From Pseudomonadota bacterium (lineage in GTDB: Bacteria; Pseudomonadota; Alphaproteobacteria; UBA2136; UBA6156), in assembly GCA_016125035.1 (NCBI GenBank), contig WGMN01000013.1, positions 1 through 59,045 of the forward strand: a stretch of 59,045 nt of DNA, written 5' to 3'. Both the position numbers and the translations under genes were made by a program. Position 1 is the stretch's first letter. The number at the start of each line of letters is the position of its first letter. Below, piece by piece: positions 34,734 to 42,541 of this stretch. The notes beneath the pieces were generated by a model, which worked only from the letters and a program-made list of their open reading frames with translations, made no database searches and had not been told where the DNA came from.

Positions 34734-35341
34734 TTCTTCACCCCCACATTGGTCATGGTGCGCAAACTGTTCGGCACCAAAACCACCATCACCACATGCA
34801 CCAGCACAAAGGCCACAATCGCCGCCATCGCCCAAAAGTGCACTTGCCGCGCCCCGCCGTAATCCCCCATCACCATCCGCAAAAAAGGGAACTGCACCGG
34901 TTTCCACACCACCAACCCGCTGGCCACAATCACCACCAGCGCCGCCACCACACCCAGGTACATCAACTTCTGGATGGTATTGTACCTGTTCAAGTCCGCA
35001 TGCCCCAGCCGCAGCCGCAACACATCGCCCACATCGCGCAACAACCCGCCCACGCTTAACGGCCAGAACTGCCGCACAAACCGCCCACTTAAAATGTTGT
35101 AGCCCACATAAACCAGCCCACTGCCCACCAGCAACCACATGGCGGCAAAGTGCCACATCAACGCCCCTGCCAACCAACCGCCTAAAGTGAATTGCGGCGG
35201 GAAATGCCACCACGCATAAAACGGCGCGGCATCATAAATGCGCCAACCGCTGGCCAGCATAATCCCCACCGCCAGCACCGTGGCCCAGTGCGCCAACCGC
35301 ACCGGCCAGGGGTGAGCCCTCAATATCTCGCGCCGCGCCAT
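34730..35341 (-). CDS. Cytochrome b561-like membrane subunit of the molybdoenzyme
   Basis: The 203-residue integral membrane protein has four to five TM segments with candidate haem His in RLAHWATVLAVG, LMWHFAAMWLL, RQVHFWAMAAIV and LVHVVMVV. It belongs to the Ni-Fe hydrogenase/formate dehydrogenase/thiosulfate reductase cytochrome b group. It probably passes electrons between quinone and the molybdoenzyme encoded directly downstream with a 4-bp overlap. It is divergent from the Hsp70-like gene, 81 bp apart. Confidence 0.88.
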   Translation of the reverse strand: MARREILRAHPWPVRLAHWATVLAVGIMLASGWRIYDAAPFYAWWHFPPQFTLGGWLAGALMWHFAAMWLLVGSGLVYVGYNILSGRFVRQFWPLSVGGLLRDVGDVLRLRLGHADLNRYNTIQKLMYLGVVAALVVIVASGLVVWKPVQFPFLRMVMGDYGGARQVHFWAMAAIVAFVLVHVVMVVLVPNSLRTMTNVGVKK

Positions 35342-35387
35342 GCCCAATTATCCCCCTCCCCCGTCCTGCGCGCAAGCCACCTTGCGG

Positions 35388-35416
35388 TTGACGCCCCTCC
35401 CCCCTTCCCCTACAAA
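35388..35416 (+). promoter_or_regulatory. Leaderless-type promoter of the Hsp70-like gene
   Basis: TTGACG (35388-35393), exactly 17 nt, then TACAAA (35411-35416), six bases before the ATG at 35423. There is no Shine-Dalgarno. This is the clearest case of the pattern in the window. Confidence 0.6.
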
Positions 35417-35422
35417 CCGCCC

Positions 35423-36694
35423 ATGCCCTTCGCCGCGATCGATTTCGGAACCTCCAACTCCACCGTCGGCATCCTGCAACACGGCGCACCCCTGCTGCTG
35501 CAACCCAACCCCGGCCACAGCACCGCGCCCACTGCTGTTTTTTTTCCGTTCGAAAAAAACGCCCCCACACACTTCGGCCACGCCGCCGTGCAGGCTTACC
35601 TGGCAGAAGATCCCGGCCGCTTCATGCGCGGGCTCAAAGGCGTGCTCGGCAGCAGTTTGTTTGCCGAGACCACCCAGGGGCGCAACCAGCGCCTTAACTT
35701 TTCCACCATCATCGCCACCTACCTGCAATGGCTGCTTGCCGCCGCCACACAGCATCTCGGCCAGGCCCCCACGCACTTGGCGCTGGGCCGCCCGGTGCAC
35801 TTCCACACCCAAGATCTTGCGGCCGATGCCCTGGCGGAAACCCAACTGCGCAGCGTGGTGCAAAGCCTCGGCATCCACCACCTCGCACTTGTGCCAGAAC
35901 CCCTCGCCGCCGCCTACCATTACGAGTCCACACTCACCCAAAACCAATGCGTGCTGGTGGTGGATATCGGCGGCGGCACCACCGATCTCACCGCCATCCG
36001 CCTCGGCCCTTCCCACGCCGGCAGCGCCAACCGCGCTGCCGATATCCTCGCCACCCACGGCCTGCGCCTGGGCGGCACCGATATCGACAAACTCTTCGCC
36101 ATGGCCCACGTCATGCCGCTGTTCGGGCTGGGCAGCGCGCTCACCGGCGCGGCGGGAGAAAAAGGCCTCACCGTCCCCGCCGCCTACTACCACATGCTCA
36201 CCACCTGGCACCGCATCCACCGGCTTTACGAGAAAGAGCAACTGGCCGAAGTCCGCACGGTAGAGCGCGAAGCCGCCGAGCCCGCCAAACTCGCGCGCCT
36301 CATCCGCCTGCTCTCTCACCACCACGGGCACCGCCTGATGTTCACAGTGGAAGACAGCAAAATCGCCCTCAGCGAAAACGCGCAAACCACCCTCGCTCTC
36401 ACCTGGCTGGAACAAAACCTCGCGCTCCCACTCACGCAAACCCAACTGGAAAGCGCCATCGAAGGCTGGCGCAGCAACCTCGCCGCCGCCATTGCCGAAA
36501 CCCTCGCCCGCGCCAACCTCACCGCCGCGCAACTCTCGGCGGTGTTCCTCACCGGCGGCCCCTCCGCCATGCCGCTGGTGCAAACCACCGTGCGCCAGCA
36601 ACTGCCCGCCACACCGCTTATTCAGGGAGACCAACTCACCAGCGTCGGCCACGGCCTCACCCTCGCCGCCTCCCGCCTCTTCGCTCCGGCCTAG
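35423..36694 (+). CDS. Hsp70-family ATPase, YegD-like (no substrate-binding domain)
   Basis: The 423-residue protein has the actin/Hsp70 fold: AIDFGTSNSTVGIL (phosphate 1), VPEPLAAAYHYE (connect 1), VLVVDIGGGTTDLTAIRLG (phosphate 2) and VFLTGGPSAMPLVQ (adenosine). It ends after the ATPase domain, so it resembles E. coli YegD rather than DnaK. The client is unknown. It is a single gene divergent from the molybdoenzyme pair. Confidence 0.93.
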   Translation: MPFAAIDFGTSNSTVGILQHGAPLLLQPNPGHSTAPTAVFFPFEKNAPTHFGHAAVQAYLAEDPGRFMRGLKGVLGSSLFAETTQGRNQRLNFSTIIATYLQWLLAAATQHLGQAPTHLALGRPVHFHTQDLAADALAETQLRSVVQSLGIHHLALVPEPLAAAYHYESTLTQNQCVLVVDIGGGTTDLTAIRLGPSHAGSANRAADILATHGLRLGGTDIDKLFAMAHVMPLFGLGSALTGAAGEKGLTVPAAYYHMLTTWHRIHRLYEKEQLAEVRTVEREAAEPAKLARLIRLLSHHHGHRLMFTVEDSKIALSENAQTTLALTWLEQNLALPLTQTQLESAIEGWRSNLAAAIAETLARANLTAAQLSAVFLTGGPSAMPLVQTTVRQQLPATPLIQGDQLTSVGHGLTLAASRLFAPA

Positions 36695-36700
36695 TACTCT

Positions 36701-37348
36701 CTAAGTGTGGTAGTTATATTCACTGCCACCGTACGGTCCTCCAGCAGGCATGTAACTTGCAACTTCCACCGCAAACCCTGTTTTATGGGAAACTCCAGCT
36801 ACGTCTTTATAAGTAATCCGGCCAACCACAACAAAAGTTCCCTTTCTTCCGCCGGGACCAAACTTCTCCGGGGTGGGGGTAAATTCCTGCCCCGCCTCAA
36901 TCACGAATGGAAGGCCCAATTTACTAAACTCGCCGGTATAAACAGGCTTCTTTCCCAGGCTATTTTTCTCAACGATGTTGACCGAAAAGTCCTCAAAAAA
37001 TGCCGCACTCTTCCCAACATTTTTAAATCTTAAAGTGATGAACCAATTCGCAGTATCTCCACCAAGTTCAGAGTTACGCCCCTCAAGCTCGAACATCCTC
37101 AAGGCAATTAACGGCCGCTCAAGCGCGAGAAGAACATCTGAGCTCCGTCTTGCAGCCCACCATTGAAGGACACTGGTAAGAGTTAAGGCCACCGTGAAGA
37201 TAGCCACGACAATTGCAGATATGGCCTGGGCAGAACTGGGGTGAAAAACCGCCCAATCACAAAATGCGGTACCGTACAAATAACCCGCAGTTATAAGTAT
37301 TAGAGCCGCTCCGCACGTAACCCAAACATACGTCTTCGCCTTCACCAT
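36701..37348 (-). CDS. Hypothetical two-TM membrane protein, low GC
   Basis: The 215-residue protein has two N-terminal TM segments (about residues 8-24 and 42-62) and a soluble domain ending in a Gly/Tyr-rich tail. No family recognised. Its base composition is clearly lower in GC than its neighbours and codon use is less biased, suggesting recent acquisition. Its stop lies 7 bp from the Hsp70-like gene's stop. The ATG at 37348 has AGGG about nine bases upstream. Confidence 0.65.
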   Translation of the reverse strand: MVKAKTYVWVTCGAALILITAGYLYGTAFCDWAVFHPSSAQAISAIVVAIFTVALTLTSVLQWWAARRSSDVLLALERPLIALRMFELEGRNSELGGDTANWFITLRFKNVGKSAAFFEDFSVNIVEKNSLGKKPVYTGEFSKLGLPFVIEAGQEFTPTPEKFGPGGRKGTFVVVGRITYKDVAGVSHKTGFAVEVASYMPAGGPYGGSEYNYHT

Positions 37349-37375
37349 CAACACACCCTCATGTTAATCTCACCC

Positions 37376-38080
37376 ATGCCCATCCAGCATCGCACATTCC
37401 CCGTCCAAGGCCAAACCTTGGCCACCACCCTCACCACCCCCGATGCCGTCCCCACCACCAAGCCCTCCATCCTGCTCATCCACGGCGCCGGCGGCGGCAA
37501 CCGCGCGCGCCTGCAATACCTGGCCACCTCACTGGCCGAGCACGGCCATGCCACCCTCAGCTTCGACCACTCCGGCTACGGCGACAGCACCGGCAAGCTT
37601 GAAGAATCCTCCCTCGCCCGCAAACTGGAGGAAGCCCGCGCCATGCTCGCCCACCTGGCGCCCGGCCCCCTCACCGTCATGGGCAGCTCCATGGGCGCCC
37701 ACGTCGCCACCGCGCTCACTGCGCATGCCCCCGTCAAAACGCTCATCCTCATGGTCCCCGCGGCCTACGCGGCAGAAGCAGAAAACATCCCCTTCGGCCC
37801 GGCCTTCACCACCACCATCCGCCACCCCGGTTCCTGGAACACCTCTCCCTGCTGGCCTCTCATCCGCGCCTTTACCGACAACCTGGTGCTGGTCACCTGC
37901 GGGCAGGATGCCATCATTCCGCCCGCCGTCATCCGCGCCTGGTGGGCCAACGCCGCCCAGGCGCGCAGCCGCACCCACCTGCGCTTCCCCAACCTTCCCC
38001 ACGCCTTCCAGAACTGGGCCACCCAAAACCCGGAAGAAGCCCTCCCGCCCCTCCTGCAAACCCTCCTCCCCCTGCTTTAA
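37376..38080 (+). CDS. Alpha/beta hydrolase
   Basis: The 234-residue protein is an alpha/beta hydrolase with an oxyanion segment LLIHGAGGGNRARL, nucleophile elbow VMGSSMGAHVAT (Ser), acid in VTCGQDAIIPP and His in NLPHAFQNWA. The substrate is not predictable. The ATG at 37376 lacks a Shine-Dalgarno and has TTAATC six bases upstream; an ATG at 37361 is in frame. The end overlaps the convergent HD gene by four bases. Confidence 0.9.
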   Translation: MPIQHRTFPVQGQTLATTLTTPDAVPTTKPSILLIHGAGGGNRARLQYLATSLAEHGHATLSFDHSGYGDSTGKLEESSLARKLEEARAMLAHLAPGPLTVMGSSMGAHVATALTAHAPVKTLILMVPAAYAAEAENIPFGPAFTTTIRHPGSWNTSPCWPLIRAFTDNLVLVTCGQDAIIPPAVIRAWWANAAQARSRTHLRFPNLPHAFQNWATQNPEEALPPLLQTLLPLL

Positions 38081-38676
38081 ACGCCCGCCGCCCCAAATAA
38101 CACCCGCAAAGCTTCCACCCGCGGCGCCGCCTCTTTCCGCTCCACCTCAAACTTCAGCTTCTTGCCGAAGTCCCGCGCGGTCTTCTCCAACACCCACTGC
38201 TTGTAGGCCTCAAAACTCAACCCGCCGAACAACCATCCCTTGAACGGCAAGATAAAGTAGAAATCCGTCATCAAATGCGCCATCGCATCCGCGGTCACCA
38301 TCACCCGTCCCTCCGCCGTCGTCGGGCCCTTCTCGCCGCGGCAACTGTGCACCGCCATAATCGCGCACACATGGTCGGCATCTCCGCCGCTCACCCCGTG
38401 GCGCGCCATCACCTCCCGCGCCATGCGCTCACTGTCTTCGGTCAACTGCGGCTCATCCTCCACCATCACGGTGCGCGCAATGTCATGCAGCAACCCGGCC
38501 AGCACCGGCACGCGCATACCCACTCCCTCCCGCGCCGCGATCTTCGCCGCATAATCCGCCACCACTTCCACATGCCCCTCATAAAACCACTCCCGCAGGC
38601 ACGGGTTTGCGCTGGCCCGGTGCAACGCCTCCACCTCATGTGCCACGCCGGCCAGCACTTCATCCTCACGCCACAT
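38077..38676 (-). CDS. HD-domain phosphohydrolase
   Basis: The 199-residue protein has an HD fold: a His in WFYEGHVEVVADYA, LAGLLHDIARTV with the HD pair, then VCAIMAVHSC and MVTADAMAHLM providing further metal ligands. Such proteins usually hydrolyse nucleotides or phosphoesters; the substrate is unknown. AGGAGG nine bases before the ATG at 38676 sets the start. Confidence 0.85.
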   Translation of the reverse strand: MWREDEVLAGVAHEVEALHRASANPCLREWFYEGHVEVVADYAAKIAAREGVGMRVPVLAGLLHDIARTVMVEDEPQLTEDSERMAREVMARHGVSGGDADHVCAIMAVHSCRGEKGPTTAEGRVMVTADAMAHLMTDFYFILPFKGWLFGGLSFEAYKQWVLEKTARDFGKKLKFEVERKEAAPRVEALRVLFGAAGV

Positions 38677-38775
38677 CGCCAAAATCCTCCTCTTACAGCC
38701 TTATTCTAAAATCAACCCGCCTCCGCGTCCAAACCAGTTTGCCCCCCATCGGCTCCCTCCACCTCATCTTTAATC

Positions 38776-39327
38776 CTATAACTCTGCAACCTTGTCTTCC
38801 TCCCGCCACCACCCCCGCGCCCGCGCCAGGGGTTCCAGCACCCGCTGCAACTCTTCCATCTCCTCATCCTCCGGGCACAACGTCCCGCGCCCGGTCAATT
38901 CACACCCATGCTCCTGCGCCAAACTTGCCAGCCCGCTCCACAAACTTTCTCCCCATACCCACAGCCACGGGTCGCGCCCGCCCAGCACCAGCATCTCCCG
39001 CTCGGGCACCACCACCATCACCTTCCACCCGGTGGCCCTCAAGGCCCGCGCCAACGCCATCACCCCCTCGCGCGGGCCGCAAAACTCATGGTCCTGGGGC
39101 ACCCACGGCCCCGGCAACGCCTCAATCTCCGCCACCAGCGCACACACCCGTGTAAGGTTTCCGGGCAAAGCCTCTCCACCTCCCACCAGGCCGCGCACCT
39201 CCTCTCCACCACACTCCCGCACCTCTCCCCAAAAAGCCAAAGCCCGCCCGCCAAGCGGGGGGCCCTTCTCTCCCTCTCCGTCGCCGGCCCTCACTCGCCC
39301 CTCGCTCACGCCGGCATTTTTTTCCAT
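38776..39327 (-). CDS. Hypothetical protein, 183 residues
   Basis: No family recognised. It is a soluble protein with many Trp, Glu and Gly and a motif-like EREMLVLGGRDPWLWVWGES. The first 50 residues are low-complexity and charged. I start at the ATG at 39327 because GAGAGGGG lies six bases upstream; a GTG at 39357 is in frame. It lies downstream of the UmuD-like gene on the same strand. Confidence 0.55.
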   Translation of the reverse strand: MEKNAGVSEGRVRAGDGEGEKGPPLGGRALAFWGEVRECGGEEVRGLVGGGEALPGNLTRVCALVAEIEALPGPWVPQDHEFCGPREGVMALARALRATGWKVMVVVPEREMLVLGGRDPWLWVWGESLWSGLASLAQEHGCELTGRGTLCPEDEEMEELQRVLEPLARARGWWREEDKVAEL

Positions 39328-39396
39328 ATCCATCCCCTCTCTTTTTCTTTTATCCACCCCCCAACCGTTTTCCGCCTCGCCCCCTTCACAGGGCCG

Positions 39397-39500
39397 CAGC
39401 GTTCCGCAGCCTTTTGCCGTTTTTCACCCCCCCATTGCCGCCAAAACCACCTCTCGCCGCAGCGTTTTGCCGCTTTTCGCCGCTTTTTGCCGCCGGTTTT
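39397..39500. repeat. Degenerate short repeat, word GCCGCTTTT/GCAGCGTTTT
   Basis: About ten imperfect copies of a nine- to ten-base word (CCGCAGCGTTCC, GCAGCCTTTT, GCCGTTTTTC, GCAGCGTTTT, GCCGCTTTTC, GCCGCTTTTT). The same word family occurs at 4373-4421. The region 39328-39590 holds no supported gene. Confidence 0.6.
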
Positions 39501-39590
39501 CACACCACCCCGCCAACGGGCACACCCCATAAAGCAGCAACGCCCCAAACACGCCCATCACCCCACCCTTTCCGTATTTAAAACAAAGCC

Positions 39591-39683
39591 CTAGCTTCCC
39601 AGCACCGCGCCAGACATCAACAGCCCAAAGCCCACCCAGCCCACCAGCACACCCGCCCACGCCGCAACCATAACCTGTCCCAT
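39591..39683 (-). CDS. Possible 30-residue single-TM peptide
   Basis: A short frame on the minus strand encodes a peptide starting MGQVMVAAWAGVLVGWVGF and ending AVLGS, nearly all one TM helix. ATAGGATT precedes the ATG. It begins 32 nt after the stop of the UmuD-like gene. It is too short to prove, but position and hydrophobicity fit a small membrane peptide. Confidence 0.4.
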   Translation of the reverse strand: MGQVMVAAWAGVLVGWVGFGLLMSGAVLGS

Positions 39684-39715
39684 AATCCTATCTTTCTCGT
39701 TGTTTTTGTTAGTAA

Positions 39716-40237
39716 TTAAACGCTATGCACCACGGTGGTCACCACACCCCAAATGCGGAACTCCTGCTCCGGCCCCACCACAATCACCGGGTAACGGTCA
39801 TTTTCCGGCACCAGGTGCACCACATCTCCCTTGCGTCTCAACCTCTTAACCGTTAGCTCGCTGTCCAGCACCGCAATCACAATGTTCCCCTCCCGCGCCT
39901 CAATGCTGCGGTCCACCACTAAAATGTCCCCTTCATGGATGCCCGCATTGATCATGCTATCCCCTTGAACTCGCACAAAAAATGTCTCACTCGGATGCCG
40001 CACCACATAGTCGTGCAAATCAATCCGCTCTTCCACATGATCGTCCGCGGCGGTGGGCATGCCGGCCTGCACCCGCCCACTAAACAGCGGCAATCCACGG
40101 CCTTTCAGGTCCACCAGCTGGTGCACATCGTTCACCAAACTCACCGGCACCCGCACCGGCACCGTCGGTTCACCAAATTTGCCGGTGCCTTTCGGTCGCC
40201 CAGCTCCCATTCTTTTGCCGCCACGTTTTATATCCAT
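39716..40237 (-). CDS. UmuD-like S24 peptidase / LexA-fold protein with a basic N-terminus
   Basis: The 173-residue protein has the UmuD layout: self-cleavage site VQAGMPTAADDHVEERIDL (Ala-Gly), nucleophile in VRVQGDSMINAGIHEGDILV, and catalytic Lys in IAVLDSELTVKRL. UmuD is cleaved after RecA activation and forms Pol V with UmuC, but no umuC follows. Before the S24 domain is GGKRMGAGRPKGTGKFGEP, an AT-hook-like basic stretch, then a possible short DNA-binding helix, so it may also act as a repressor. The ATG at 40237 is chosen because the only upstream start is a TTG. Confidence 0.85.
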   Translation of the reverse strand: MDIKRGGKRMGAGRPKGTGKFGEPTVPVRVPVSLVNDVHQLVDLKGRGLPLFSGRVQAGMPTAADDHVEERIDLHDYVVRHPSETFFVRVQGDSMINAGIHEGDILVVDRSIEAREGNIVIAVLDSELTVKRLRRKGDVVHLVPENDRYPVIVVGPEQEFRIWGVVTTVVHSV

Positions 40238-40248
40238 AAAGTAATATT

Positions 40249-40287
40249 TGCACAACAATCAAACCCACGCAATACAATTCTGCACAA
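40249..40287. promoter_or_regulatory. Direct TGCACAA repeats upstream of the UmuD-like gene
   Basis: TGCACAA occurs at 40249-40255 and 40281-40287, 32 bp apart (three helical turns), just upstream of the UmuD-like ATG. This is a possible operator for the gene itself. No classical alphaproteobacterial LexA box (GTTC-N7-GTTC) was seen here. Confidence 0.3.
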
Positions 40288-40314
40288 AATTCAAAAGGGG
40301 CCGCAAGGCCCCTT
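40285..40314 (-). terminator. Terminator of the BON-OmpA gene
   Basis: On the minus strand AAGGGGCC-TTGC-GGCCCCTT is followed by TTGAATTTT. It lies 20 bp after the stop of the BON-OmpA gene. Confidence 0.8.
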
Positions 40315-40334
40315 CCAAATCAGCGCGTTAGTGT

Positions 40335-41576
40335 TTAATTGCTGTCGCCCAGCCAGCTGTCTTTGCCAGCACCTTGGGCCTTGGGCTTGGCCCACCACGG
40401 CTTGGCAATTTCAGGCTTGGCCGGCGCAGCCGCCGCAGCGGTTTGCACCGGGGCAACCACCTTCTTCACGCTCACTTCGGTGGGCGAGGTCACTTCATAG
40501 GGCAACGCCTCGCCAGGATAAAATTCCACCCGGCGATTCTTGGCGCGGCCATCACGCGTGGCATTGCTGGCCAACGGGTGCGCTTCGCCGTAACCCACGG
40601 GCTTCAAGCGCTCTTTGGCCACACCATGGCGCATAAGGCCACGCATCGCGGCTTCGGCACGCTGCTGGCTCAGCCACTTGTTGTAAAGCGCACTGCCGGT
40701 CTTGTCGGTAAAGCCCGCCAACACCATCTTAGAGTCCGCGCAGGCATCCATCTTGGCGGCCACCTTGTCCAGCACAGGCTTGTCCTCGGCGGTCAACTTG
40801 GCTTCATCAAACCCAAAGTAAACCTTCTCGCCTTTCACCTCGTCCATGGCGCAACCTTCCGGGCCGGCAGCGGGCTCCACGGTGGCCTCAGAGCTCACGG
40901 TGGTCGGCGTCACCACATCCACCGCGTAAGCCACCTTGTAGCTTTGCGGCAGCGTCGCGGTCACCGCATTTTCCACCTGGTCGCTAAATTGCTGGTCCAC
41001 CACCGTGCCGCTAATCATCACCTCGGTGCCAGAGAACGTCACCGTGGCATTTTCCATGTTAAAGATATTGTACAGCACAGTCCCCGCCGCCGTGCGCCAA
41101 CCGGCCGGGGCGCCCTCGGCAACCTCCAACTTGCTTGCGTCCACGTTTTCCTCGCCGTAGTGGCGGTTAGCCAAGCGCACCAGAACATCCTTGTCCGCCT
41201 GGGTCGGAACGGCCCCCACCACGCTCACCTTGTCGCCGTCCTTGGTAATGGTCAGGCCGTAGCTCGCCGCACCTTTTCCGGCCAACGCCTTGGCGTCTGC
41301 CACTTCAAGCTTGTCATCCACTTTGGCCACGCCAAACACCTTGCTGGCCACTGCCAGCGCGCGCTCTTTGCCGGCCTCATTGGGGGCGGTGCCGCTCAAC
41401 GTCACTTCACGTCCCTGCACGGCCACATCGGCCCACAGCAGGCCTTGCTCTGCCAGGCTGGTGGTCACACGGTCGGCAATGTCCTGCTCAATGCGCGGGG
41501 TCAGCCAACGCACTCCCAACACCATCGCATAAACTAAAATCGCCAACACGGCGGCGGTCAACAACAAGCGGCTCAT
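40335..41576 (-). CDS. BON- and OmpA-domain envelope protein (OmpATb/ArfA-like layout)
   Basis: The 413-residue protein has one N-terminal TM anchor (MSRLLLTAAVLAILVYAMVL), about three BON-type repeats (around residues 30-95, 100-150 and 160-215, each with a GxV-hydrophobic pattern such as VTLSGTAPNEAGKERALAVA), and a C-terminal OmpA domain (VYFGFDEAKLT, VLAGFTDKTGSALYNKWLSQ, RAEAAMRGLM, NRRVEF) that should bind peptidoglycan. The tail is Pro/Lys-rich. M. tuberculosis OmpATb has the same order. The ATG at 41576 has GGGAGA upstream. Confidence 0.9.
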   Translation of the reverse strand: MSRLLLTAAVLAILVYAMVLGVRWLTPRIEQDIADRVTTSLAEQGLLWADVAVQGREVTLSGTAPNEAGKERALAVASKVFGVAKVDDKLEVADAKALAGKGAASYGLTITKDGDKVSVVGAVPTQADKDVLVRLANRHYGEENVDASKLEVAEGAPAGWRTAAGTVLYNIFNMENATVTFSGTEVMISGTVVDQQFSDQVENAVTATLPQSYKVAYAVDVVTPTTVSSEATVEPAAGPEGCAMDEVKGEKVYFGFDEAKLTAEDKPVLDKVAAKMDACADSKMVLAGFTDKTGSALYNKWLSQQRAEAAMRGLMRHGVAKERLKPVGYGEAHPLASNATRDGRAKNRRVEFYPGEALPYEVTSPTEVSVKKVVAPVQTAAAAAPAKPEIAKPWWAKPKAQGAGKDSWLGDSN

Positions 41577-41678
41577 CAATTTTCTCTCCCTTGATGTGCG
41601 TACAGTATGCAACCTGCACTCCCACAGCAACCCCCATGCCTAGCCCTAAGGCACCCATAAAGCCAACCATCCGCAAAC

Positions 41679-41755
41679 TGGCGTGCCCGAGACGAGTCGA
41701 ACGTCCGACCGGCAGCTTAGAAGGCTGCTGCTCTATCCAGCTGAGCTACGGGCAC
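41679..41755 (-). tRNA. tRNA-Arg (anticodon TCT)
   Basis: A 77-nt cloverleaf on the minus strand with anticodon loop CTTCTAA (TCT), acceptor GTGCCCG/CGGGCAC and an encoded CCA. It reads AGA/AGG codons. Confidence 0.96.
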
Positions 41756-41797
41756 GTGCCCCTGTATGCCACAAAAGCAAAAGCTTGCGCTATAGCC

Positions 41798-42541
41798 TTA
41801 TATCTTCATCTTCACCCAAATGGGCTCGGGCACGTGGGTTAAGATCAACATGATAAACCGCCAGAACCACGGCACATACACCACGCCATTGCTTTTGGCG
41901 CAGGCACGCACAATGCGCCGGGCCACCGGCTCCGCCGCGGCCACCAGCGGCATTTTCAGCCCTTCGGTCATCGGTGTGTCCACCGGCCCTGGCCTTATGT
42001 CGATCACCCGCACGCCGGTACCTTCCAGGCGCTGGCGCAAGCCGCTCATAAAGTGGCTTACCACGGCTTTGGCGGCACCATACACATACATCGCCGCGCG
42101 GCCACGGTCTCCGGCCACACTGCTGATCGCCGCCATCCAGCCGCTGCGCTGCTTGGCAAAGCGCGGCGCCAGCAGGGTCAATATCTCGCACACACTCTCG
42201 CCATTAATGCGCAAACACTGCCGCACTGCCAGCGGGTCATCCTGTGCTTCTCGCTGGTTAGGCAACCAACCATGCGCCACCAGCACACCGTCCAGCCCTC
42301 CCCAGGCTTTCCAGGCACTGTCCACCATCATGCTCAGGTTGGTCACACTGGTCACGTCTTCCACCACCGCCACTTTGGTAGATCCCCCGCGCGCCTTGGC
42401 ATCTGCCGATACCACTTCCAACTTGCCCGCATCCCTGCCGGCCAAAAACAGGCGCGCACCCTGCCCTGCCCAAATGCGTATAGCTTCTTGCGCGATCGCG
42501 CTGGTGGCGCCCACCACCAAAATGCGTTCACCTGTCTTCAT
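41798..42541 (-). CDS. SDR oxidoreductase, DprE2-like
   Basis: This 247-residue short-chain dehydrogenase has a Rossmann start VVGATSAIAQEAIRIWA and the catalytic set: Ser in AAISSVAGDRG, and Tyr and Lys in YVYGAAKAVVSHFMSG. RPGPVDTPMT follows. The neighbouring DprE1-like oxidase, whose stop overlaps this start by four bases (ATGA), makes DprE2 the best reading: it would reduce polyprenyl-phospho-2-keto-ribose to polyprenyl-phospho-arabinose. The C-terminus has a hydrophobic membrane-associating segment (FWRFIMLILTHVPEP). Confidence 0.87.
   Translation of the reverse strand: MKTGERILVVGATSAIAQEAIRIWAGQGARLFLAGRDAGKLEVVSADAKARGGSTKVAVVEDVTSVTNLSMMVDSAWKAWGGLDGVLVAHGWLPNQREAQDDPLAVRQCLRINGESVCEILTLLAPRFAKQRSGWMAAISSVAGDRGRAAMYVYGAAKAVVSHFMSGLRQRLEGTGVRVIDIRPGPVDTPMTEGLKMPLVAAAEPVARRIVRACAKSNGVVYVPWFWRFIMLILTHVPEPIWVKMKI

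Noticed and set aside
34734..35213. A 160-residue N-terminal extension of the molybdoenzyme
   Set aside because: It is the other-frame reading of the cytochrome b gene. The Tat signal and the GTG at 34733 with a GTGA overlap give the true start.
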